Shown here one piece after another: positions 1 through 4,740 of a stretch of DNA of 5,445 nt. The first letter of the stretch is position 1. Every line of letters begins with the position of its first letter. A program made the position numbers and the translations under genes. The stretch lies in NCBI GenBank assembly GCA_013297545.1, contig JAAFHH010000254.1, forward strand, positions 1 to 5,445. The letters run 5' to 3'. This DNA comes from Alphaproteobacteria bacterium. GTDB taxonomy: Bacteria; Pseudomonadota; Alphaproteobacteria; Elsterales; Elsteraceae. The notes below the pieces were generated by a model. It ran no database searches and was not told the origin of the DNA. It saw nothing but the letters and a program-made list of their open reading frames with translations.

Positions 1-348
1 GTCTTTTTGATCCTGCGTCACCGCAAGGATCAGCCCGCCTTGGGGCAAGCGCTGTTCGATTTGATGTTCCGGGATATGGATCAGTCGCTGCGTGAGCTCG
101 GCGTCTCCGACGTCGTGGTCGGCAACCGGATCAAAGAGATGGCACGCGCGTTCTATGGCCGGGTCGCGGCTTACGAAGCCGCGTTGGCGGACCCTGCGCT
201 GATGGCCGACGCGCTCAAGCGCAATGCCTATGGCACGCTGGAGACCGTGCCGGATGCAGCAGTCGACGCTTTGGGGCGTTATCTGGTCGCGGTGGATGAC
301 GCAATGGCGTGCGATCCCGCCCGCGCTTGGGATAAGGTCTGCCCATGA
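1..348 (+). CDS. Ubiquinol-cytochrome c chaperone (CBP3 family), C-terminal part
   Basis: The frame is open from base 1, so the gene begins outside the window; 115 residues are visible before the TGA at 346-348. The sequence has the conserved core of the CBP3/UQCC1-like chaperone family: a FDLMFRDMDQSLRELGV block (about residues 20-36), then VVVGNRIKEMARAFYGR and a following alanine-rich helix (AAYEAAL). Family members in Alphaproteobacteria are usually about 170-190 residues, so roughly the last 60% is present. Known role: assembly factor for the cytochrome bc1 complex (complex III), acting on cytochrome b at the inner membrane from the cytoplasmic side. The stop overlaps the next start in ATGA (345-348), so translation of the two genes is probably coupled. 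The TTG at position 7 is internal and not a likely start. Family assignment is by recognition of these motifs. Confidence 0.88.
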   Translation, partial: VFLILRHRKDQPALGQALFDLMFRDMDQSLRELGVSDVVVGNRIKEMARAFYGRVAAYEAALADPALMADALKRNAYGTLETVPDAAVDALGRYLVAVDDAMACDPARAWDKVCP

Positions 349-884
349 ACTGGACCTGGTCACAGCCGCTCGCCCTCGATCGCATCGACGCCCGTGGCGA
401 CGAGTTTCGCCTCACCGCCGATGCCGAGACGCGCAGCCTGCTGGCAGCGCGATTCGACCTGGTCGCGATCGATGCGCTGTCCGCGATCCTGTCGGTCCGC
501 CGTCGGCGCCAGGGTGCGTTGATCGCGGTCGCCGGCAACCTCACCGCCCAAGTGCAACAGACCTGCGTCGTCACGCTGGAGCCGTTTGCCGCATCGGTGG
601 CGGAGGCGATCGACCTGTCCTTCGCACCCGCAGCCGCGGTGGCGGCCCAAGAGATCGACGTCAGCGGCCTCGATGATCCCGAACCGCTGGAGAGCGATGC
701 CCTCGATCTGGGGGAGATTGTGGCCCAAGCGCTGTCCTTGGCGCTTGATCCCTATCCGCGCGCCCCCGGGATCGCGTTCGTCGACATCATTGAAGACGCG
801 GGCGACGCGCCAGAACCGGAACGTCAGGTGCCATCTTCCTTCGCCAGTCTGGCCAAGTTGAAGCTGGGCGGCGGAGAGGCTTGA
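345..884 (+). CDS. yceD: DUF177 / YceD family protein (23S rRNA accumulation protein)
   Basis: A 179-residue protein starting at the ATG that overlaps the previous stop by 4 bases; TAAGG at 333-337 is a good ribosome binding site 7 bases upstream. YceD/DUF177 hallmarks are in order: CVVTLEPF (residues 74-81), an acidic stretch, the signature DLGEIVAQALSLALDPYPR (121-139), and a C-terminal FASLAKLK (166-173) ending in a glycine-rich tail. The family is linked to accumulation of 23S rRNA in bacteria and plastids and is commonly encoded beside rpmF, as here. No signal peptide or membrane segment is visible, so it should be cytoplasmic. The family is normally about 170-180 residues, so this is full length. 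The coupling to a cytochrome bc1 chaperone is a gene-order observation and does not imply a shared function. Confidence 0.9.
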   Translation: MNWTWSQPLALDRIDARGDEFRLTADAETRSLLAARFDLVAIDALSAILSVRRRRQGALIAVAGNLTAQVQQTCVVTLEPFAASVAEAIDLSFAPAAAVAAQEIDVSGLDDPEPLESDALDLGEIVAQALSLALDPYPRAPGIAFVDIIEDAGDAPEPERQVPSSFASLAKLKLGGGEA

Positions 885-910
885 CCGCGACCCCCGCTTT
901 GGCGTTATCT
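881..910 (+). promoter_or_regulatory. Weak candidate promoter for rpmF-plsX-fabH
   Basis: TTGACCG at 881-887 overlaps the yceD stop. After 14 bases comes GCGTTATC (902-909), a partial match to the Caulobacter-type vegetative -10 (GCTANAWC, 5 of 7 fixed positions by my count). Judged by the E. coli -10 the match is poor. The start would lie in the 151-base gap before rpmF, leaving a leader of about 120 bases. Prediction by eye only. Confidence 0.3.
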
Positions 911-1035
911 CGCGCCCTTGCCACGCACCGGGAGCGAATACGTCGCTGACGGCGGGGTGGCGTTGTCGCTAGGGTAGGGCGCCCGGTCACTCGGCCGGTC
1001 GACAGCACTGCCCGCAGTCTATTAGAGTTGCAGCC

Positions 1036-1221
1036 ATGGCCGTCCCGAAGAAGAAAACCTCCAAGTCGCGTCGCAACATGCGGCGTTCCCACCACGCGCT
1101 CACGGGCTCGGCTTACACCGAATGCTCGAACTGCGGTGAGTTGAAGCGCCCGCACCACGTCTGCGGCCATTGCGGCCACTACGATGGTCGCGAGGTCGTG
1201 CAGGCAGCGGCGCAAGCGTAA
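1036..1221 (+). CDS. rpmF: 50S ribosomal protein L32
   Basis: A 61-residue basic protein starting MAVPKKKTSKSRRNMRRSHH, the characteristic N-terminus of bacterial L32. It carries a zinc ribbon with four cysteines at residues 30, 33, 43 and 46 (CSNC and CGHC), so this is the zinc-binding (C+) form. After residue 55 the tail is a short alanine-rich extension. L32 sits in the large ribosomal subunit near the peptidyl transferase region. The usual length is about 56-62 residues. The gene lies 151 bases after yceD and 54 bases before the preferred plsX start, the common bacterial order yceD-rpmF-plsX. Upstream, only AGAG at 1024-1027 resembles a Shine-Dalgarno sequence, which is weak for a ribosomal protein gene. 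Confidence 0.97.
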   Translation: MAVPKKKTSKSRRNMRRSHHALTGSAYTECSNCGELKRPHHVCGHCGHYDGREVVQAAAQA

Positions 1222-1275
1222 ACGGTTCGGCGCGACGGCGCGCTGAAGTCTACGGGGCGGGTGAGGGAAACTTCA

Positions 1276-2307
1276 GTGACGCGGATCACGCTCGCCTTGG
1301 ATGCCATGGGTGGCGACCACGCCCCAGAGGTGGTGGTCAAGGGCGCGGAGATCGCGCGCGAACGCTTCCCCTTCGTCGATTTCCTGCTGTTCGGCCCGAA
1401 GTCGGCGATCGAGCCGTTGCTCGCCCGCGCGCCCAAGCTCGCCAAGGTCGCGACGATCCGGCACACCGATGTGGTGGTGGCAGCGGACGCCAAACCGTCC
1501 ATCGCGCTGCGCCAGGGCCGCGGATCGTCCATGCGCCTTGCCCTCGACGCGGTGGCGGAAGGCGAGGCGCAGGCCGCTGTCTCCGCCGGCAACACCGGTG
1601 CGCTGATGGCGATGGCGAAGTTCGCGTTGCGCACCTTGCCGGGGGTTGATCGGCCAGCCATCGCCTCCTTCTTCCCAACGGCGCGCGGCGAGAGCGTGAT
1701 GCTCGACCTCGGCGCGAACGTTGATTGTGATGCCCGCAACCTGGTGCAGTTCGCCCAACTGGGCGACGCGTTCGCGCGCTCCGTCCTCGGTCTCAGCCGG
1801 CCGAGTGTCGGCTTGCTGAACGTTGGGGCCGAAGACCAGAAGGGTCGGGAGGAGTTGCGCATCGCCGCCCAAGTGCTGCGCGATGGTGCGCTTGGCGCCC
1901 AGTTCCTAGGCTTTGTCGAAGGCGATGACATCGCAGCCGGCACCGTTGACGTGGTGGTGACCGATGGCTTCACCGGCAATGTCGCCCTCAAGACTGCTGA
2001 GGGCACGGCACGCCTGATCTCCGGCTTCTTGAAGGACAGCTTCCGCGCCTCCTTGCTCGCCAAGATCGGCTACATCTTCGCTCGGCCCGCGTTTGCGAAA
2101 TTCCGCGAGCGGGTTGATCCGCGCCGCTACAACGGCGCCATCCTGCTGGGCCTCAACGGCATCGCGGTGAAATCCCACGGCGGCACCGATGCGCTTGGCT
2201 TTGCCAATGCCGTCGGTGTCGCGGTCGACATGGTGGTGCACGGCTTCCTCGACCGCATCCGCGGCGACTTGGCCGCCGACACCCCGCCGGTGGTGGCAGC
2301 CAGCTGA
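1276..2307 (+). CDS. plsX: Phosphate acyltransferase PlsX
   Basis: PlsX converts acyl-ACP and phosphate to acyl-phosphate, the acyl donor for PlsY in the first step of phospholipid synthesis; it is a peripheral membrane enzyme. From the GTG at 1276 the protein has 343 residues, the usual family size. Motifs in order: LDAMGGDHAP (8-17), KPSIALRQGRGSSM (73-86), SAGNTGALMA (103-112), DLGANVD (144-150), LNVGAEDQKG (181-190), VEGDDI (214-219), DGFTGNVALK (230-239) and GLNGIAVKSHGG (292-303). I prefer GTG 1276 because GAGGG at 1263-1267 lies 8 bases upstream and the protein then starts MTRITLALDAMGGD, close to the usual PlsX N-terminus. An in-frame GTG at 1261 would add five residues but would place that GAGGG inside the gene. 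The stop TGA shares its A with the fabH start. Confidence 0.96.
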   Translation: MTRITLALDAMGGDHAPEVVVKGAEIARERFPFVDFLLFGPKSAIEPLLARAPKLAKVATIRHTDVVVAADAKPSIALRQGRGSSMRLALDAVAEGEAQAAVSAGNTGALMAMAKFALRTLPGVDRPAIASFFPTARGESVMLDLGANVDCDARNLVQFAQLGDAFARSVLGLSRPSVGLLNVGAEDQKGREELRIAAQVLRDGALGAQFLGFVEGDDIAAGTVDVVVTDGFTGNVALKTAEGTARLISGFLKDSFRASLLAKIGYIFARPAFAKFRERVDPRRYNGAILLGLNGIAVKSHGGTDALGFANAVGVAVDMVVHGFLDRIRGDLAADTPPVVAAS

Positions 2308-3278
2308 TGCGGCGCGCCAGGATCATCGGCTGGGGCCGCTATCTGCCCGAAGCGGTGGTGAGCAACGACGATCTGTCCGCGCGCATCGACACCTCAGACG
2401 CCTGGATCCGCCAGCGCACCGGCATCCGCCAGCGCCACGTCGCGGCTGAGGGCCAGCTGACCTCTGATCTGGCAACTGCGGCCGCTGCCCAAGCGATCGA
2501 GAGCGCCGGCCTCACGGTCGACGATGTCGACGCGATCGTGCTCGCGACCTCAACCCCGGACAACACCTACCCGGCGACCGCCGCCCGCGTGCAGGCGAAG
2601 CTCGGCATGACCCGCGGTTTTGCCTTCGACATCGCGGCTGTGTGTTCCGGCTTCATCTTCGGCCTGACCATGGCCGACAGCCTGATCCGCACGGGCCAAG
2701 CCGGTCGCGTGCTGGTGATCGGGGCGGAAACCAATTCCCGCATCCTCGACTGGACTGACCGCGGCACCTGCGTGCTGTTCGGCGACGGGGCAGGAGCGGT
2801 GCTGCTGCAGGGCGAGACGGGCACGGGTACCACCGCCGATCACGGCCTGCTGACCTGCCACATCTACACCGATGGCCGGGGCTACGACGCCCTCAAGGTC
2901 GATGGCGGGCCGTCCTCCAGCCCGCTGGTTGGTCATGTCCGGATGGACGGCAAGGAAGTGTTCAAGCACGCGGTGCAGAACATGGCGGACAGTGCGCTGA
3001 CCGCGATCGCAGCATCAGGCCTGACACCGGAAGAGATCGACTGGATCGTGCCGCACCAGGCGAACCAGCGCATCATCGATGCGATCGGCAAGCGCTTGGA
3101 GCTGCCGATGGAGCGCTTCGTCTCCACCGTCGCGGACCACGCCAATACATCGGCCGCATCAATCCCACTGGCGCTGACTGAGGCGATCGGCGATGGCCGC
3201 ATTCGCCCCGGCGACCTGGTGCTGATGCAGGCGATGGGGGCTGGCTTCACCTGGGGTTCGGTGCTCGCCCGGCTGTAG
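2307..3278 (+). CDS. fabH: 3-oxoacyl-ACP synthase III (KAS III)
   Basis: FabH starts type II fatty acid synthesis by condensing acetyl-CoA (or another short acyl-CoA) with malonyl-ACP. The protein has 323 residues, the normal length. The catalytic triad is visible: Cys113 in AAVCSGF, His250 in VPHQANQR and Asn280 in HANTSAAS, matching the E. coli Cys112/His244/Asn274 pattern. Other family signatures are the N-terminal WIRQRTGI (33-40), the VLFGDGAGA segment (156-164) and the C-terminal GAGFTWGS. All catalytic residues are intact. The ATG overlaps the plsX stop by one base (TGATG), so reinitiation and coupled expression with plsX are likely. No strong ribosome binding site of its own is seen. 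plsX-fabH adjacency is very common in bacteria and joins the first steps of acyl-chain making and acyl-chain use. Confidence 0.97.
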   Translation: MRRARIIGWGRYLPEAVVSNDDLSARIDTSDAWIRQRTGIRQRHVAAEGQLTSDLATAAAAQAIESAGLTVDDVDAIVLATSTPDNTYPATAARVQAKLGMTRGFAFDIAAVCSGFIFGLTMADSLIRTGQAGRVLVIGAETNSRILDWTDRGTCVLFGDGAGAVLLQGETGTGTTADHGLLTCHIYTDGRGYDALKVDGGPSSSPLVGHVRMDGKEVFKHAVQNMADSALTAIAASGLTPEEIDWIVPHQANQRIIDAIGKRLELPMERFVSTVADHANTSAASIPLALTEAIGDGRIRPGDLVLMQAMGAGFTWGSVLARL

Positions 3279-3287
3279 AGTTAGATC

Positions 3288-3306
3288 TGTTACACGAAGT
3301 GCAACA
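3288..3306. promoter_or_regulatory. 19-base imperfect palindrome upstream of the ihfA promoter
   Basis: TGTTACAC-GAA-GTGCAACA: two 8-base arms match at 7 of 8 positions around a 3-base centre. It lies 9 bases after the fabH stop, with its right edge 27 bases upstream of the -35 of the predicted ihfA promoter. The size and near symmetry suit a dimeric regulator's operator, and there is no T-tract that would make it a terminator. I cannot name the binding protein. Confidence 0.4.
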
Positions 3307-3333
3307 CGAGGCCCGCGCCGCATCCCTTTGGAA

Positions 3334-3363
3334 TTGACGGTTTTCTCGGTTCGTGCTTACACT
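3334..3363 (+). promoter_or_regulatory. Predicted sigma70-type promoter of ihfA-merR
   Basis: TTGACG (3334-3339) and TACACT (3358-3363) are separated by 18 bases: 5 of 6 and 4 of 6 matches to the E. coli consensus. The -35 also fits the Caulobacter-type TTGACGS exactly (TTGACGG). The start would fall near 3370, about 45-50 bases before the ihfA ATG. It is the best promoter match I found in the window. It also argues against extending ihfA upstream to 3328, because the promoter would then lie inside the gene. Confidence 0.6.
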
Positions 3364-3417
3364 TCGCATGAACTCAGGCCGCAGTTGGCGCGCCGGGGCA
3401 TCCGGGAGCCGGGCTCG

Positions 3418-3732
3418 ATGGCAGACACCACCGTCACGCGCGCGCAGTTGAGCGAGGCCGTTTACCAAGAAGTTGGGCTCAGCCGGAACGAATCTGCCGA
3501 TTTGGTGGAGTCCGTCTTGCGCGAAATCGGCGACGCGCTGGCGCGCGGCGAGATGGTGAAGATCTCCTCCTTCGGTAGCTTCCAGGTCCGCTCCAAGGGC
3601 CGGCGCATTGGCCGCAATCCGAAGACTGGTGAGGAAGTGCCGATCCTGCCGCGCCAGGTGTTGGTGTTCCGGCCGAGCCACGTGCTGAAAAACCGCATTA
3701 ACGACGGCCCTGCCGTCCAAGCTGAGCGCTAG
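3418..3732 (+). CDS. ihfA: Integration host factor subunit alpha
   Basis: A 104-residue member of the HU/IHF DNA-bending family. The conserved core KISSFGSFQVR (48-58) leads into the beta-arm GRNPKTGEEVPI (65-76), with Pro68 as the residue that should intercalate into DNA, then VFRPS (83-87). PKTGEEVPI and overall similarity to E. coli IhfA (99 residues) favour alpha over beta or HU. IhfA pairs with IhfB, encoded elsewhere, to make sharp bends at specific sites for recombination, replication and transcription. The ATG at 3418 has GGGAG (3404-3408) 9 bases upstream. The same frame is open back to a TTG at 3328, but those 30 residues are not family-like. The gene follows fabH after a 139-base gap with its own promoter, and its TAG abuts the next gene's GTG. 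Confidence 0.95.
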   Translation: MADTTVTRAQLSEAVYQEVGLSRNESADLVESVLREIGDALARGEMVKISSFGSFQVRSKGRRIGRNPKTGEEVPILPRQVLVFRPSHVLKNRINDGPAVQAER

Positions 3733-3735
3733 GTG

Positions 3736-4326
3736 ATGGACGGGGTAACCGGCCGCGCCTACGCGGATCCTGTGGAGAGCGAGCTCGATCTGGTGGAAGC
3801 AAGCCCCCGCCGCGCGGCGAAGTCTGCGGCTGCCTTCCGCACGATCAGCGAAGTCGCAACCGAACTGGATGTGCCCCCGCACGTGCTGCGGTTCTGGGAG
3901 AGCAAATTCCCCCAGATCAAACCGCTGAAACGCGGCGGTGGCCGGCGCTACTACCGCCCCGAAGACGTGGAGCTGCTGCGCCGGATCAAGGAACTGCTGT
4001 ACACCAACGGCTACACGATCAAGGGCGTCCAAAAGCTGCTGCGCGGTGGCAAGGCGACGGACCCGGACGATATTGCCGCCGTGCCCGGCCCCGGCCTGCC
4101 GACACCGGTCGTTGCAACGCCGGCACCGGCCCCAAGCACCATCAGCCTGCTGGCCCCAGAATCCGTGCTGCCAGCCACCGCCGAAGCCGCGCCGGTGCCG
4201 ATCGCCGCTCCGCGCCCCGCCGCCCCGGTCGCCACCCCGCGCAGCGACCCCGCCTGGCGCGACAGCGTGCGTGGTGCCATCGCGGACCTCGAGGCGATCC
4301 GCGACAGTCTCCTGCGCAACACCTGA
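3736..4326 (+). CDS. MerR family transcriptional regulator
   Basis: A protein of about 196 residues with an N-terminal MerR-type winged helix-turn-helix at residues 34-104: FRTISEVATELDVPPHVLRFWESKF, then the wing KRGGGRRYYRPEDVELLRRIKELLY and the GYTIKGVQKLL helix. Behind this comes a proline/alanine-rich linker (about 115-172) and a short C-terminal helix (DPAWRDSVRGAIADLEAIRDSLL). There is no cysteine pattern for metal binding and no drug-binding domain. This matches the uncharacterised MerR-like proteins usually found directly after ihfA in Alphaproteobacteria; their target is unknown to me. The start could be GTG 3733, directly abutting the ihfA stop, or ATG 3736. I chose ATG, but the ribosome binding site is weak for both. 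Co-transcription with ihfA is very likely. Confidence 0.9.
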   Translation: MDGVTGRAYADPVESELDLVEASPRRAAKSAAAFRTISEVATELDVPPHVLRFWESKFPQIKPLKRGGGRRYYRPEDVELLRRIKELLYTNGYTIKGVQKLLRGGKATDPDDIAAVPGPGLPTPVVATPAPAPSTISLLAPESVLPATAEAAPVPIAAPRPAAPVATPRSDPAWRDSVRGAIADLEAIRDSLLRNT

Positions 4327-4342
4327 TCCTTGCGTGGCTGCT

Positions 4343-4381
4343 GGGGTGCGGTTAATGTCCGCACTCCGGCGCAAGCCGGGG
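4343..4381 (+). other. Two overlapping RNA hairpins between the MerR gene and tRNA-Pro
   Basis: Hairpin 1 (4343-4367) has a 9-bp stem with one G-U pair and the loop TTAATGT. Hairpin 2 (4364-4381) has a 7-bp stem with one G-U pair and a GCAA tetraloop of the stable GNRA type. They share bases 4364-4367, so both cannot form fully at once. Neither is followed by a T-run, so a classic intrinsic terminator is not shown; a role in ending the MerR mRNA or in processing the tRNA precursor is inference. The same stretch also contains TTGCGT (4330-4335), 17 bases, TAATGT (4353-4358), a poor but correctly spaced promoter candidate for the tRNA. Confidence 0.45.
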
Positions 4382-4383
4382 GT

Positions 4384-4460
4384 CGGAGCGTAGCGCAGCC
4401 TGGTAGCGCATCAGACTGGGGGTCTGAGGGTCGTGGGTTCGAATCCCGCCGCTCCGACCA
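4384..4460 (+). tRNA. tRNA-Pro (anticodon GGG)
   Basis: A complete cloverleaf. The acceptor stem is CGGAGCG (4384-4390) with CGCTCCG (4450-4456), with A73 and an encoded CCA (4458-4460). The D stem is GCGC/GCGC (4393-4396, 4406-4409). The anticodon stem is TCAGA/TCTGA around the loop CTGGGGG, with anticodon GGG at 4418-4420. The variable loop has 5 bases, and the T stem GTGGG/CCCGC holds the loop TTCGAAT. The C1-G72 pair with A73 is typical of bacterial tRNA-Pro. It reads CCC and CCU codons. It lies 57 bases after the MerR gene on the same strand. No intrinsic terminator follows it. Confidence 0.97.
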
Positions 4461-4484
4461 GTATCTTCCGAGACACGCGGGTGG

Positions 4485-4691
4485 ATGATGAGCTCTCCGC
4501 CAGAACCCTCCCGGATCACGATCAATGCCGATCGCTGCCACGGCCAACCGTGCGTGCGCGACCTGCGCATTCGCGTGGTCGATGTGCTGGCGGTGCTGGC
4601 GGGCGGGGATAGTGTTGAAGAGGTGCTGGCGGAGTATCCAGACCTCACCGCTGAGGATATCCGGGCGTGCCTGGCGTATCCGGCGGAGTAG
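4485..4691 (+). CDS. DUF433 family protein, antitoxin-like, without a toxin partner
   Basis: A 68-residue protein with the DUF433 pattern: RITIN (10-14), CHGQPCVRDLRIRVVDVL (18-35) and YPDLTAEDIRACLAY (51-65). DUF433 proteins form a small helix-turn-helix-like fold and are usually predicted antitoxins, followed at once by a PIN-like toxin (DUF5615 type). Here only 49 bases remain before the end of a convergent gene, so no such toxin is present. The protein also stops right after the LAY motif, whereas many relatives run some residues further, so a slight C-terminal truncation is possible. It begins 24 bases after the tRNA-Pro CCA, with no clear promoter or ribosome binding site. Starts at ATG 4485 and ATG 4488 are equally possible. 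Family call good; function as an antitoxin is inference. Confidence 0.8.
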   Translation: MMSSPPEPSRITINADRCHGQPCVRDLRIRVVDVLAVLAGGDSVEEVLAEYPDLTAEDIRACLAYPAE

Positions 4692-4740
4692 CTGGATCAC
4701 CGGGCTAAGACGGCATAGGGAGATCGCTGATTTGCTTCCG

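Noticed and set aside
1179..2063. Long minus-strand open frame (294 residues) opposite plsX
   Set aside because: It is antisense to a fully convincing plsX, with low-complexity Ser/Arg/Ala-rich composition typical of a shadow in GC-rich DNA and no recognisable domain.
3279..3333. Intrinsic terminator after fabH
   Set aside because: The only inverted repeat, at 3288-3306, is AT-containing, has a 3-base centre and lacks a following T-run, so an operator is a better reading.
3247..4374. Long minus-strand open frame (375 residues) across ihfA and the MerR gene
   Set aside because: It covers two well-supported genes and their promoter region in antisense; its translation resembles no family and is rich in Arg/Gly/Ala/His.
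4384..4460. Attachment site duplicated from the tRNA 3' end
   Set aside because: I found no second copy of the tRNA 3' end in the window and no integrase gene.
4692..4740. Bidirectional terminator or remnant toxin gene between the convergent stops
   Set aside because: No stem-loop with T-runs on either strand is visible, and the 49 bases are too short and lack any recognisable toxin coding sequence.
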